DNA of 64,000 nucleotides from assembly GCA_017619815.1 (NCBI GenBank), contig JAFZRR010000017.1, forward strand, positions 36,477 through 100,476. Reading direction: 5' to 3'. This DNA is from Bacilli bacterium. GTDB taxonomy: Bacteria; Bacillota_I; Bacilli_A; RFN20; CAG-826. The notes below the pieces were generated by a model. The model was not told the origin of the DNA. It did no database searches and saw nothing but the letters and a program-made list of their open reading frames with translations. This document shows, piece after piece, positions 25,938-34,467 of this stretch (its first letter is position 1; the number at the start of each line of letters is the position of its first letter). The position numbers were made by a program, and so were the translations under genes.

Positions 25938-25961
25938 AACATGCCTATTAGGAGGAAATAT

Positions 25962-28610
25962 ATGGCTGAACAAAAAAGATACGTTTACCCCTTTGATGAA
26001 GCTTATGGCTTAGGCAAAGAAATCTTAGGTGGTAAAGGTGCTGGCTTAGCGGAAATGACACACATCGGTGTCCCAGTCCCAGAAGGTTTCACAATCTCAA
26101 CAGAAGCTTGCACACTCTATTATCAAAGTGGAAAAGTCATCCCAGAATTTGTCCAAAAACAAATTTTTGACGCAATCGCACGCGTTGAAAAACAAACAGG
26201 CAAAACATTCGGTGGTGAACACAATCCATTATTAGTTTCCGTCCGTTCCGGTGCACGCGTTAGTATGCCTGGTATGATGGATACAATCTTAAACTTAGGT
26301 TTAAACGAAGTTACTGCTGCTGCTTTAGCAAAAGAAACAGGTAACGAAAGATTCGCAATGGACTCTTATCGTCGTTTCATTCTTATGTTTACAAACATCG
26401 CCAAAGGTCATCCAAGAGATGCTATGGACAAGATGCTTGAAAAAATCAAAGAAGAAAACGGTTACAAACTCGATACAGAAGTTACAGTCGATCAATTAAA
26501 AGACTTAGTTAAACGTTATAAAGAATATTACAAGAACACCTTTGGTGAAGAATTCCCAACTGATCCAAAAGTTCAATTAATGGAAGCTGTTGCCGCAGTC
26601 TTTAGAAGCTGGGACAACCCACGTGCTAATATTTATCGTATGCAATATTCCATTCCTTATGAATGGGGTACCGCAGTTAACGTTCAATCCATGGCCTTTG
26701 GTAACAAGGGTGAAACATCTGGTACAGGTGTTGCGTTCTCACGTAACGCTGCTACAGGTGAAAAAGTCATCTCTGCTGAATATTTACCAAACGCACAAGG
26801 TGAAGACGTCGTCGCAGGTATTCGTACACCATTACACATTGATGAATTAAAGAGAAGAATGCCTGATGTTTATGACCAATTCGTCAAAACAATCAAAAAC
26901 ATGGAACTCCACTATCGCGATATGCAAGATATGGAATTCACAGTCGAAGAAGGAAAACTCTACTTCTTACAAACACGTAGTGGTAAGAGAACCCCAGCCG
27001 CAGCCTTAAAGATGGCATGTGACATGGTCGATGAAGAATTAATTACTAAAGAAGAAGCCGTTTTAAGAATTGATCCAGTCTCCTTCGATAAATTATTATT
27101 ACCAAACTTTGACAGAGACGATTTAGCTGCTGCTAAAGATCGTTTAATCGCTCAAGGTAACCCAGCCGGCCCAGGTGCTGGTACAGGTAAATTAGCCTTC
27201 ACAGCTGAAGAAGCTGAAAGAAGACACAAAGCCGGTGAAAAAGTTGTCTTAGTCCGTGCTGAAACATCTCCAGAAGACTTAATCGGTATGATTGCTTCCG
27301 AAGGTATTCTCACAATGCGCGGTGGTATGACATCACACGCAGCCGTCGTTGCTCGTGGTATGGGTAAATGCTGTATTACAGGTTGCGCAGCCGCATTAAT
27401 CGACGAAGAAAAAGAAACATTAACAATCAATGGTAAAGTTTATGGTGTCAACGACACATTATCATTAGATGGTTCAACCGGCAACGTTTACGTTGGCGAC
27501 ATTAAGAAAGTTGCACCAGACCTCTCCAGTGGTAACTTCGGTCGTTTAATGGCTTGGGTTGACGAAGCTCGTGAACTCAAAGTCCGCGCAAACGCAGATA
27601 CACCAAGAGATGCTCACCAAGCAAAAGTCTTTGGCGCACAAGGTATTGGCTTATGCCGTACAGAACATATGTTCTTCGATAAAGACAAGATCTTCCACTT
27701 CAGAAAGATGATCTTAGCTGACAATGTTGAAGAAAGAAAAGCTGCTTTAGCAGAAATCGAACCTCTCCAACAAAAAGACTTCGAAGGTTTGTTTGAAGAA
27801 ATGGGTGAACTCAATGTTAACATCCGTTTATTAGACCCACCACTACACGAATTCTTACCACAAGAAGAAGATAAGATTGAAGAACTTAGCAAAGCTACTG
27901 GCCACCCAGTCGCATACATCCACAAGAGAATTGAAGACTTACACGAATTCAACCCAATGATGGGCCACCGTGGATGCCGTTTAGACGTTTCTTATCCAGA
28001 AATTGGCGAAATGCAAACCCGTGCTATCATCAAAGCTGCTATTGCAGTCAATGCTAGAAAAGGTTTAAACATTGAACCAGAAATCATGATTCCTCTTACC
28101 TTAGAAGTTAAGGAATTAAGATATGTTAAGGCTATCGTTTGCAAGACAGCTGACGAAGTCATTAAAGAAGCAGGCGTCAATCTCAAATACCACATCGGTA
28201 CAATGATTGAAATCCCACGTGCAGCATTATTATCAGATGAAATCGCTCAAGAAGCAGAATTCTTCTCATTTGGTACAAATGACTTAACACAAATGACATT
28301 TGGTTTCTCACGTGACGATGCTAGCAAGTTCTTACCAGACTACTACAAGAACAAGATCTTAGAAGAAGATCCATTCAAGACACTCGATCAAAAGGGCGTT
28401 GGCAAACTTGTTAAGATGTCTGTTGAACAAGGCCGTGCAACAAGACCAGACTTACACGTCGGTGTTTGTGGTGAAACCGGTGGTGAACCAAACTCCATCG
28501 AATTCTATCACAAAGCTGGCTTAGACTATGTCTCCTGTTCACCATTCCGTGTTCCAGTTGCTAGATTAGCCGCTGCTCAAGCTGCAATTAGATTCCCAAG
28601 AAAGAAATAA
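25962..28610 (+). CDS. ppdK: Pyruvate, phosphate dikinase
   Basis: PPDK interconverts pyruvate, ATP and phosphate with PEP, AMP and diphosphate, and often replaces or supplements pyruvate kinase in anaerobes. From ATG 25962 (MAEQKRYVYPFDEAYG, AGGAGG upstream) it has 882 residues. It shows the nucleotide-binding N-terminal domain (VRSGARVSMPGMMDTILNLG), the phosphohistidine swivel domain GGMTSHAAVVARGMGKCC and the C-terminal PEP barrel with GLCRTEHMFF and VGVCGETGG. The gene is rich in GAA, GGT and TTA codons, as expected for high expression. A terminator follows. Confidence 0.97.
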   Translation: MAEQKRYVYPFDEAYGLGKEILGGKGAGLAEMTHIGVPVPEGFTISTEACTLYYQSGKVIPEFVQKQIFDAIARVEKQTGKTFGGEHNPLLVSVRSGARVSMPGMMDTILNLGLNEVTAAALAKETGNERFAMDSYRRFILMFTNIAKGHPRDAMDKMLEKIKEENGYKLDTEVTVDQLKDLVKRYKEYYKNTFGEEFPTDPKVQLMEAVAAVFRSWDNPRANIYRMQYSIPYEWGTAVNVQSMAFGNKGETSGTGVAFSRNAATGEKVISAEYLPNAQGEDVVAGIRTPLHIDELKRRMPDVYDQFVKTIKNMELHYRDMQDMEFTVEEGKLYFLQTRSGKRTPAAALKMACDMVDEELITKEEAVLRIDPVSFDKLLLPNFDRDDLAAAKDRLIAQGNPAGPGAGTGKLAFTAEEAERRHKAGEKVVLVRAETSPEDLIGMIASEGILTMRGGMTSHAAVVARGMGKCCITGCAAALIDEEKETLTINGKVYGVNDTLSLDGSTGNVYVGDIKKVAPDLSSGNFGRLMAWVDEARELKVRANADTPRDAHQAKVFGAQGIGLCRTEHMFFDKDKIFHFRKMILADNVEERKAALAEIEPLQQKDFEGLFEEMGELNVNIRLLDPPLHEFLPQEEDKIEELSKATGHPVAYIHKRIEDLHEFNPMMGHRGCRLDVSYPEIGEMQTRAIIKAAIAVNARKGLNIEPEIMIPLTLEVKELRYVKAIVCKTADEVIKEAGVNLKYHIGTMIEIPRAALLSDEIAQEAEFFSFGTNDLTQMTFGFSRDDASKFLPDYYKNKILEEDPFKTLDQKGVGKLVKMSVEQGRATRPDLHVGVCGETGGEPNSIEFYHKAGLDYVSCSPFRVPVARLAAAQAAIRFPRKK

Positions 28611-28631
28611 TTGCTTTAGCAAAATAAAATT

Positions 28632-28657
28632 GCCTCTAGTTCGCTAGAGGCTTTTTT
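28632..28657 (+). terminator. ppdK terminator with TTCG tetraloop
   Basis: Perfect eight-pair stem GCCTCTAG/CTAGAGGC (28632-28639, 28644-28651) closed by TTCG, then TTTTTT. Confidence 0.92.
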
Positions 28658-28662
28658 AATGC

Positions 28663-28686
28663 AAAAAGAAAACCGCATCTCTGCGG
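28663..28686 (-). terminator. Terminator of the nucleotidyltransferase gene
   Basis: Five-pair stem CCGCA/TGCGG (28673-28677, 28682-28686) with a GAGA tetraloop on the minus strand, then TTTTCTTTTT. Confidence 0.75.
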
Positions 28687-28694
28687 CTTACTTT

Positions 28695-29600
28695 TTAATA
28701 CAAACCTTTCTTGTATAATCCTTTATCAGTTAATTTCTTTAAAGCCTTAACAACGGATGGTTTATCTTCGCGATATGTAACGCCATACCAGACGGATGGT
28801 GTACCTATTAATTTAAGAGAGGCTTTTCCTTCGCCAACAAGACGTGAAACTTCCTCAGGAATCAAAAATTCCGCCTTTAAATTTTGGATGTTTTCCTTAA
28901 GGAAAATTGGGAATTGTTCCCAAAGTTTTTGAATTATATCACTTGAAAACGCAAATAGATTCATTGACACTAATTGGCCTGGTGTACAAACGAACGGTTT
29001 TTCTTTCTCATCGAGTGGTTCAGCTTGGATTGCTCCTTTTTCATCTTTATAGACGCTAGATTCCACCATTTTGGTGAGATAATGATTTTCATCATAGAAA
29101 CAAACTCCGCGCTTCACAGAGCCGCTTTCCGCAAGTGTATTAGCAACATCAAACGCGATATTTGCATATGTGCCTTTACTATCTTTAGGCAAACTCTTTA
29201 AGAATTTGGCCGCAACTTCATATGTCTCTTGTCCATAATAATCATCACCGTTGATGATAATGAAATTGTCTTTAATTAAATTTCTTGCTGCAAGAATGGC
29301 GTGAGCGGTACCCCATGGTTTTTCTCTACCTTCAGGACATTTGAAGCCTTCTGGCAAATCGTTCAAGTCTTGGAAAGCATATTCGGTCTTAATTAATGGT
29401 TCGACACGTTTTCCGATTGTCTCACGGAAGATCTCCAAGTGTTCTCTCTTAATAATGAAGATGACACTGTCGAAACCTGCACGGATTGCATCATGAATTG
29501 AGTAGTCCAAAATGAAGTTTCCATAGTCATCCATTGGTTCCATTTGTTTGAGTCCGCCAAACCTTGAACCCATACCTGCTGCTAAAATAACTAATTGCAT
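28695..29600 (-). CDS. Sugar-phosphate nucleotidyltransferase
   Basis: Enzymes of this fold join a sugar phosphate to an NTP to make an activated sugar. The 301-residue protein begins with the LAAGMGSRFGGLKQ signature and has the GDDYYG metal-binding region and WGTAHAIL. It is a single-domain enzyme, unlike GlmU. The sugar is unknown; UTP-glucose or GlcNAc-type substrates are possible. AAGGAG is eight bases upstream. It is the last gene of a minus-strand run beginning at rsmA or above. Confidence 0.85.
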   Translation of the reverse strand: MQLVILAAGMGSRFGGLKQMEPMDDYGNFILDYSIHDAIRAGFDSVIFIIKREHLEIFRETIGKRVEPLIKTEYAFQDLNDLPEGFKCPEGREKPWGTAHAILAARNLIKDNFIIINGDDYYGQETYEVAAKFLKSLPKDSKGTYANIAFDVANTLAESGSVKRGVCFYDENHYLTKMVESSVYKDEKGAIQAEPLDEKEKPFVCTPGQLVSMNLFAFSSDIIQKLWEQFPIFLKENIQNLKAEFLIPEEVSRLVGEGKASLKLIGTPSVWYGVTYREDKPSVVKALKKLTDKGLYKKGLY

Positions 29601-29621
29601 AATTCAAGCTCCTTTTTCAAA

Positions 29622-30152
29622 TTATTTTATCAATTCCTTATATTTATATATAAGGCATATTGTTTTTGCGTCTCTAATTTCATTATTCAAAATCATATTT
29701 GAAATCTCTTCTAATGTGAAATAATACACATCCAAATCCTCATCTGGATCAAGGTGCATTTCGGTTTTAGAAACGTTTTCTGCCTTATACAAATATATGA
29801 TTTCATTAGTGTATCCACAGGACGGATACATACATCCTAGAGAGATTAATTTTTCGGCTTTTAACCCAACTTCTTCTTCGAGTTCTCTAATGCCCGCTTT
29901 ATAGGAATCCTCACCCTTCTCAAGTTTTCCTGCAGGCAATTCGAACATCTCTTCTCCATAGGAATATCTGAATTGTTTGACCATAGGAATTTTGCCATCA
30001 ATAATAGCTAAAACACATACACCACCATTATGATGTACAACTTCTCTTTTGGTCATAACGCCTTTGCTGGTCAAAACATCATCGCAATTTAAGCGAAGGA
30101 TCCTACCATCATAAATTACGTTACTTTTAATTGTTTTTTCTTCTTTTTTCAT
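29622..30152 (-). CDS. Nudix hydrolase (ADP-ribose pyrophosphatase-like)
   Basis: Nudix enzymes hydrolyse nucleoside diphosphates linked to another group. The protein has the complete Nudix box (GKLEKGEDSYKAGIRELEEE, with VG following) and, 16 residues on, the CMYPSCGYTNE segment typical of ADP-ribose pyrophosphatases. The start is ATG 30152 (MKKEEKTIKSN, 176 residues); an in-frame TTG at 30167 is possible. There is no strong RBS. It lies between an 85-residue beta-repeat protein and the nucleotidyltransferase. Confidence 0.88.
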   Translation of the reverse strand: MKKEEKTIKSNVIYDGRILRLNCDDVLTSKGVMTKREVVHHNGGVCVLAIIDGKIPMVKQFRYSYGEEMFELPAGKLEKGEDSYKAGIRELEEEVGLKAEKLISLGCMYPSCGYTNEIIYLYKAENVSKTEMHLDPDEDLDVYYFTLEEISNMILNNEIRDAKTICLIYKYKELIK

Positions 30153-30174
30153 CAAAAATACCAGCAAATCTCAA

Positions 30175-30432
30175 TTATTTCGCCATATTTGCAAAAGATT
30201 TATAAAAGACGAAGTTGTTTTCTCCATCTATATATCCTATTTCTCTACCATTAATAATAATTGAGCCATCGTCATCAACGTAGCCTAGTTGCTTTGTTCC
30301 AAAAGAAATCACGCCATCATCTGTGATGTCGGCAAATTTCCTACCACTTATGATTAATTCATTGGCTTGGATATAACCAATTAAATCTTTATCAACATAA
30401 ATATTGTGACCAAAGCAATCAATTATTAACAT
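30175..30432 (-). CDS. 85-residue protein of 16-residue beta repeats
   Basis: I do not recognise this family. It is built from about four copies of a 15-16 residue unit, roughly xGYIxxxGxIxxxGxx: IGYIQANELIISGRKF, ADITDDGVISFGTKQ, LGYVDDDGSIIINGRE, IGYIDGENNFVFYKSF. This suggests a small all-beta repeat. There is no signal peptide. AGGTGA within the end of glmU serves as its RBS, and the ATG lies two bases after the glmU stop. It could be a partner or regulator of the shortened GlmU; that is inference. Confidence 0.75.
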   Translation of the reverse strand: MLIIDCFGHNIYVDKDLIGYIQANELIISGRKFADITDDGVISFGTKQLGYVDDDGSIIINGREIGYIDGENNFVFYKSFANMAK

Positions 30433-30434
30433 GA

Positions 30435-31430
30435 TTATTCACCTAATTTTTCGTTGTCACCAATTGTTTTGTTTCTAATAGTTATATTAGAAATCTTGTT
30501 GTTGTTGCCTGCTTTAACGTTTTCAAGCACAACATTAGGACCAATCTCGTTTGTATTACCTAAATCACAATCACCAATTAAGGTTGTGTTAGGGAAGATA
30601 ATTGTGTCTTTTCCAATCTTAACAGTTGGGGAAATATATGTAGAATCAGGATCTTCCATAGAAACGCCTTCAAGCATTAATTTATTGTTAATGCGTTTAC
30701 GCATGATTTTAGCCGCGTAAGCGAGTTGAATACGGTCATTAATACCAAATACTTCAATCATATCCTCTACTACGTAGGAACCGACTGGAAGATTGTCTTT
30801 AAGCATTAATTCCACCAATTGTGATAAGTAGAACAATTTTCTGGTGTTCTTGTTATCCATTTTCTTTAAATATTTGAATAATAATTTATTATCAAAAACA
30901 CAAATGCCTGTATTAGCTTCAGAAATGCCTAATTCATATTCAGAACAGTCTGTTTCTTCTCTAATAGCTAAAAGGTGATTGCTCTTTTCTTCACGAATCA
31001 TTCTGCCATAGCCAGTAGCATCTGGAAGGATTGCAGAAACAACTGTTAAAGCATTCTTTTCTTTTTCGTGAATATGTATAATAGATGAAATTGTTTGTGG
31101 GGACACCAAAGGTGTGTCTCCATAAATAATCAAAGTTTCACCTTCTAAATCTTTTAATAATGACTCTGCTTGTAAAACCGCATGGCCAGTACCTAAGATT
31201 TCTTTTTGCCAAACAACATCACATTCTTTTTCCACTAAAGATTTGGTAATTTCACCACCAAAACCAACAACCACTACTTCCTTTTTGAAATCTAATGGTT
31301 TTAAGGTGTCTAAAACATAGTTAATGATTGGTTTACCAAGAATTGGATATGAAACCTTTGAGTGGTTTGGATCAATTGATTGCATTCTGGTACCTTTACC
31401 AGCCGCTAAAATAATTGCGTATTTATTCAT
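30435..31430 (-). CDS. glmU: GlmU-like uridylyltransferase lacking the acetyltransferase domain
   Basis: Full GlmU acetylates glucosamine 1-phosphate and then uridylylates it to UDP-GlcNAc. This protein has 331 residues against about 455. It keeps the uridylyltransferase half: LAAGKGTRM, SKVSYPILGKP, GTGHAVL, YGDTPL and GYGRMIRE. It then starts the left-handed beta-helix (MEDPDSTYISPTVKIG) but stops before the region with the catalytic histidine of the acetyltransferase. The stop is followed at once by a different gene, so this looks like natural loss, not a frameshift. GGGAGG precedes the start. Confidence 0.88.
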   Translation of the reverse strand: MNKYAIILAAGKGTRMQSIDPNHSKVSYPILGKPIINYVLDTLKPLDFKKEVVVVGFGGEITKSLVEKECDVVWQKEILGTGHAVLQAESLLKDLEGETLIIYGDTPLVSPQTISSIIHIHEKEKNALTVVSAILPDATGYGRMIREEKSNHLLAIREETDCSEYELGISEANTGICVFDNKLLFKYLKKMDNKNTRKLFYLSQLVELMLKDNLPVGSYVVEDMIEVFGINDRIQLAYAAKIMRKRINNKLMLEGVSMEDPDSTYISPTVKIGKDTIIFPNTTLIGDCDLGNTNEIGPNVVLENVKAGNNNKISNITIRNKTIGDNEKLGE

Positions 31431-31442
31431 AAAATCCTCCCG

Positions 31443-32297
31443 TTACTTTAAAACTTTAGTAACTTCGACTAAATATTGATTTTCTAATTGTTTGGCCACA
31501 CTATTGATCAAATGTTTGTCTGTGCTTAATGCAAAAACACAAGATCCAGAACCTGTCATTTGAACAATTTTCAAACCAGCAAGCTTTAGCTTGTCTTTGA
31601 TAACTTGAATTTCTGGAACCAAAGAAATGGCCGGTTGTTCCAAGGCATTAAATATTGATTTTGCTAATAAATCATCATCGCCAGTTTCGAGCGCTTCTTT
31701 GACTTTTTCGACATCTCCTAATGGTAAATCCATTTTGTCAGAGACTTCATAAACGCCTTGAGTAGAGCATCCTGCTTCTGGTTTAACTAATAAGACATAG
31801 TAATCATTTTTAACGTTAATAAATTCCACTTTTTCGCCAATGCCAGTACAACGGGCTGGTTTATTTGTTAAAAAGAACGGAATATCGGCGCCTAATCCAG
31901 TGGATAAAGCAACTAATTCTTCATAAGGTAAATTCAACTTTAAATATGAATTAACTGCGTTAATAACAACACCAGCGTTTGAAGAACCACCGCCTAATCC
32001 GGATTGCATAGGAATTACTTTGTGAATTGTAATTCTAAATTTATTTGAGAATCCGTACTTTGCTTGCATCTTTTCAATGGATGTAGTAGCAATGTTGTAT
32101 TTGAATAAACCTAAAGAAAAGTCATCAATCGTGACAAAGTGATCTTTAGCATTCGGTAATTCTGTAAATAAAATAGAGTCATGGAGCTTAAGTGGAAGCA
32201 TGATCATGTCGAGTTCATGATATCCATCTTTTCTTTTGCCCACGACATTAAGACAAATGTTTATTTTGGCGTAACTTTTTAGAAGCAAACTTTTCAT
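31443..32297 (-). CDS. ispE: 4-diphosphocytidyl-2-C-methyl-D-erythritol kinase
   Basis: IspE phosphorylates CDP-ME in the non-mevalonate (MEP) isoprenoid pathway. The 284-residue GHMP kinase has SYAKINICLNVVGKR, the ATP motif PMQSGLGGGSSNAG and the C-terminal MTGSGSCVFAL. It shows the organism uses the MEP route. In Bacilli ispE also lies near rsmA, as here; 64 bases separate them. Confidence 0.95.
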   Translation of the reverse strand: MKSLLLKSYAKINICLNVVGKRKDGYHELDMIMLPLKLHDSILFTELPNAKDHFVTIDDFSLGLFKYNIATTSIEKMQAKYGFSNKFRITIHKVIPMQSGLGGGSSNAGVVINAVNSYLKLNLPYEELVALSTGLGADIPFFLTNKPARCTGIGEKVEFINVKNDYYVLLVKPEAGCSTQGVYEVSDKMDLPLGDVEKVKEALETGDDDLLAKSIFNALEQPAISLVPEIQVIKDKLKLAGLKIVQMTGSGSCVFALSTDKHLINSVAKQLENQYLVEVTKVLK

Positions 32298-32361
32298 ATA
32301 ATACTATTCTCTTTCATTAAGCACTCTTATTTTATCTAACGTTTTCTTAGAAAACAATTTA

Positions 32362-33174
32362 CTAATACTTTTTTAATTCGTTGAATAACCTAACATATTG
32401 GTCCGGAGAAATCTCTTCTGGTCTTTTGTTTGCAGGTATTCCTAAATCATTTAAAATTTTAACTGATAGGTCTTTATTGTCTAATAAATTAGACAAGTTA
32501 TTATGTATCGTCTTTCTTCTATTTGAAAAAATACGTTTTGAAAAATTGAAAATTGAAAAAATCAAATTGAAATCATTATTCTCATTAAAATTGATCTCAA
32601 ACACTACAGATGAACATTTAGGAGCTGGGTAGAAAGAACCTGGTTTAACAGTTAATTTACGAGCTACATTTCCTAATAGATGGATGAGAATTGATACTGG
32701 TCCATATTCCTTACCAGATAAATCAGAGAAACGAGGGAAGGCTTCCGCTTGGCACATAAGAACCATCTTTTTTGCGTTTTTTGCATTTTCTAATAAATAT
32801 GTAACAGTTTCAGTAGTGATATTGTAGGGTAGATTTCCAACTATTTTTTCGTACTTAGAAACGTCGTGCTTTCTAATATCATTTAAGATTAATTTTATAT
32901 TATTTTCCTTATATATTATTTTGAGGAAATTAATCATTCTTTCATCGATGTCAACAAGATCAATTTGCGCATCTTTATATAACGAAATGAAATGAGTTAA
33001 CGATCCAATTCCAGGTCCAATTTCAAGGACTTTTTCACTTGGTTGAATGTGCAAGAAGGAAATAATCTTTTCGCACATACTTGGTTCCAATAAATAGTTC
33101 TGTCCATAATCCTTATCAGGTTCTAATCCAGATTTTTTAACAATCTCAATGACGTTATTTCTATTTATTTCCAT
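32362..33174 (-). CDS. rsmA: 16S rRNA dimethyladenosine transferase RsmA
   Basis: RsmA (KsgA) dimethylates two adenosines in helix 45 of 16S rRNA. The 270-residue protein has the SAM site KVLEIGPGIGSLTHF, the catalytic NLPYNI motif and the C-terminal SNRRKTIHNNLSN region. It overlaps rnmV by 14 bases, the usual rnmV-rsmA order of Bacilli. Confidence 0.95.
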   Translation of the reverse strand: MEINRNNVIEIVKKSGLEPDKDYGQNYLLEPSMCEKIISFLHIQPSEKVLEIGPGIGSLTHFISLYKDAQIDLVDIDERMINFLKIIYKENNIKLILNDIRKHDVSKYEKIVGNLPYNITTETVTYLLENAKNAKKMVLMCQAEAFPRFSDLSGKEYGPVSILIHLLGNVARKLTVKPGSFYPAPKCSSVVFEINFNENNDFNLIFSIFNFSKRIFSNRRKTIHNNLSNLLDNKDLSVKILNDLGIPANKRPEEISPDQYVRLFNELKKY

Positions 33175-33694
33175 AAAGATTCTTTACCTCCTTTTCTAAC
33201 TCTTGTTTGGTGATACCTATAAAATTTATTCTCTTTAACATTTCTTTGTTTTTTGTAGTTCCTAAATGGAATAATTTTGAAATCGCATTTTTGATTTCTT
33301 TTTGCTCAAAACCCAAGGAAATCAAATCTTTGAGTTGAACTGTATTTGTGGTCTTTTTACTACTACTTAAATGTTCTTCTAGAACATTAAGAATTTCTTG
33401 TTTTTCACATTCTGCAACGCCATGCTTACCGTGCTTATTGCATAAGTTTGAATTCACACGAACATTCAATGATTTTGGCAGTTTTTCAATTAATCTATTT
33501 CTGATTGTTTCTCCAGCAATATCGCTATCGGTTAAGATAATGATTTTCTTATTACAATTGATCAAAAAATCGAGATCATCGTCTTTAATATCATAGCCGT
33601 TTGTTTCAATATAAAGAGCTTCTATAAATGAGGAGAGGTAACTAGAATCGTTAGTACCTTCCACCACTATTACACCATCGCAATAATACTTCAT
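33161..33694 (-). CDS. rnmV: Ribonuclease M5
   Basis: RNase M5 matures 5S rRNA. The Toprim domain shows the catalytic Glu in VIVVEGTNDSSY and the DxD motif in IILTDSDIAGE. The start is ATG 33694 (MKYYCDG), overlapping the tatD TGA as ATGA. The 177-residue length fits the family. Confidence 0.93.
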   Translation of the reverse strand: MKYYCDGVIVVEGTNDSSYLSSFIEALYIETNGYDIKDDDLDFLINCNKKIIILTDSDIAGETIRNRLIEKLPKSLNVRVNSNLCNKHGKHGVAECEKQEILNVLEEHLSSSKKTTNTVQLKDLISLGFEQKEIKNAISKLFHLGTTKNKEMLKRINFIGITKQELEKEVKNLYGNK

Positions 33695-34467
33695 AATTCT
33701 ATATTGAAAAGCTTGCAAGAATTCTCAAAAATCACATCACTAATATGCTTCTTTGATAAGCCTTTAATTCTTGTAACTTCATCTAAAACCAATGCGATAT
33801 TTTTTGGCTCATTAACAGTGCCTCTTAATGGGTGAGGAGCAAGGTATGGAGCATCGGTTTCTAAAAGCAATCTTTCAAGCGGAACTTCTTCACAAACTTC
33901 TTTTGGTGTCTTTGCGTTAGTGAAGGTTAAAGGACCATCTAATCCGATGTACATATTTAACTTTAAAACTTCCGCTAAAGATTCGACACTTCCAGAATAG
34001 CAATGCATCACACCGCTATATTGTGGTTGGTGTTCTTTAAGGATGTTTAAGCAATCTTCAAACGCCTCTCTGTTATGAACCGAGATTGGTTTTTTGTGTA
34101 AATTTGCGAATTCTATCTGCTTAATAAACCATTCTTTTTGGATTTTTCTTTCTTCTGGATCTTTGACCCAGTGATAATCTAAACCAATTTCACCAACCGC
34201 CACTACCTTTGGATTATCAATATTAGCCATTAATTCATTAAAATCGGCTTCTGTGACCCCGTTTAGTTCGGTTGGATGAAATCCAATTGCAGCATAAATA
34301 AAGTCGTATTGCTCTGCCAATTCAATAGCCTTTAATGAGCTTGCTTTATCCCAACCAACAACTAGGATTTTTTCTACTCCAACCTTTTTAGCGGATTCTA
34401 AAACCTCATCTAAACGATTGTATAGATCTTCATGATTTAAATGGCAGTGTGTATCAAATATTCTCAT
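33691..34467 (-). CDS. tatD: TatD-family metal-dependent hydrolase
   Basis: TatD proteins are TIM-barrel DNases with roles in DNA repair and degradation. The 258-residue protein opens FDTHCHLNH (metal-binding His pair) and has GEIGLDYHW, HNREAFED, MHCYSG and LLETDAPYLAPHP. It is the usual neighbour of rnmV and is coupled to it through ATGA. MnmE lies directly upstream. Confidence 0.95.
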   Translation of the reverse strand: MRIFDTHCHLNHEDLYNRLDEVLESAKKVGVEKILVVGWDKASSLKAIELAEQYDFIYAAIGFHPTELNGVTEADFNELMANIDNPKVVAVGEIGLDYHWVKDPEERKIQKEWFIKQIEFANLHKKPISVHNREAFEDCLNILKEHQPQYSGVMHCYSGSVESLAEVLKLNMYIGLDGPLTFTNAKTPKEVCEEVPLERLLLETDAPYLAPHPLRGTVNEPKNIALVLDEVTRIKGLSKKHISDVIFENSCKLFNIEL

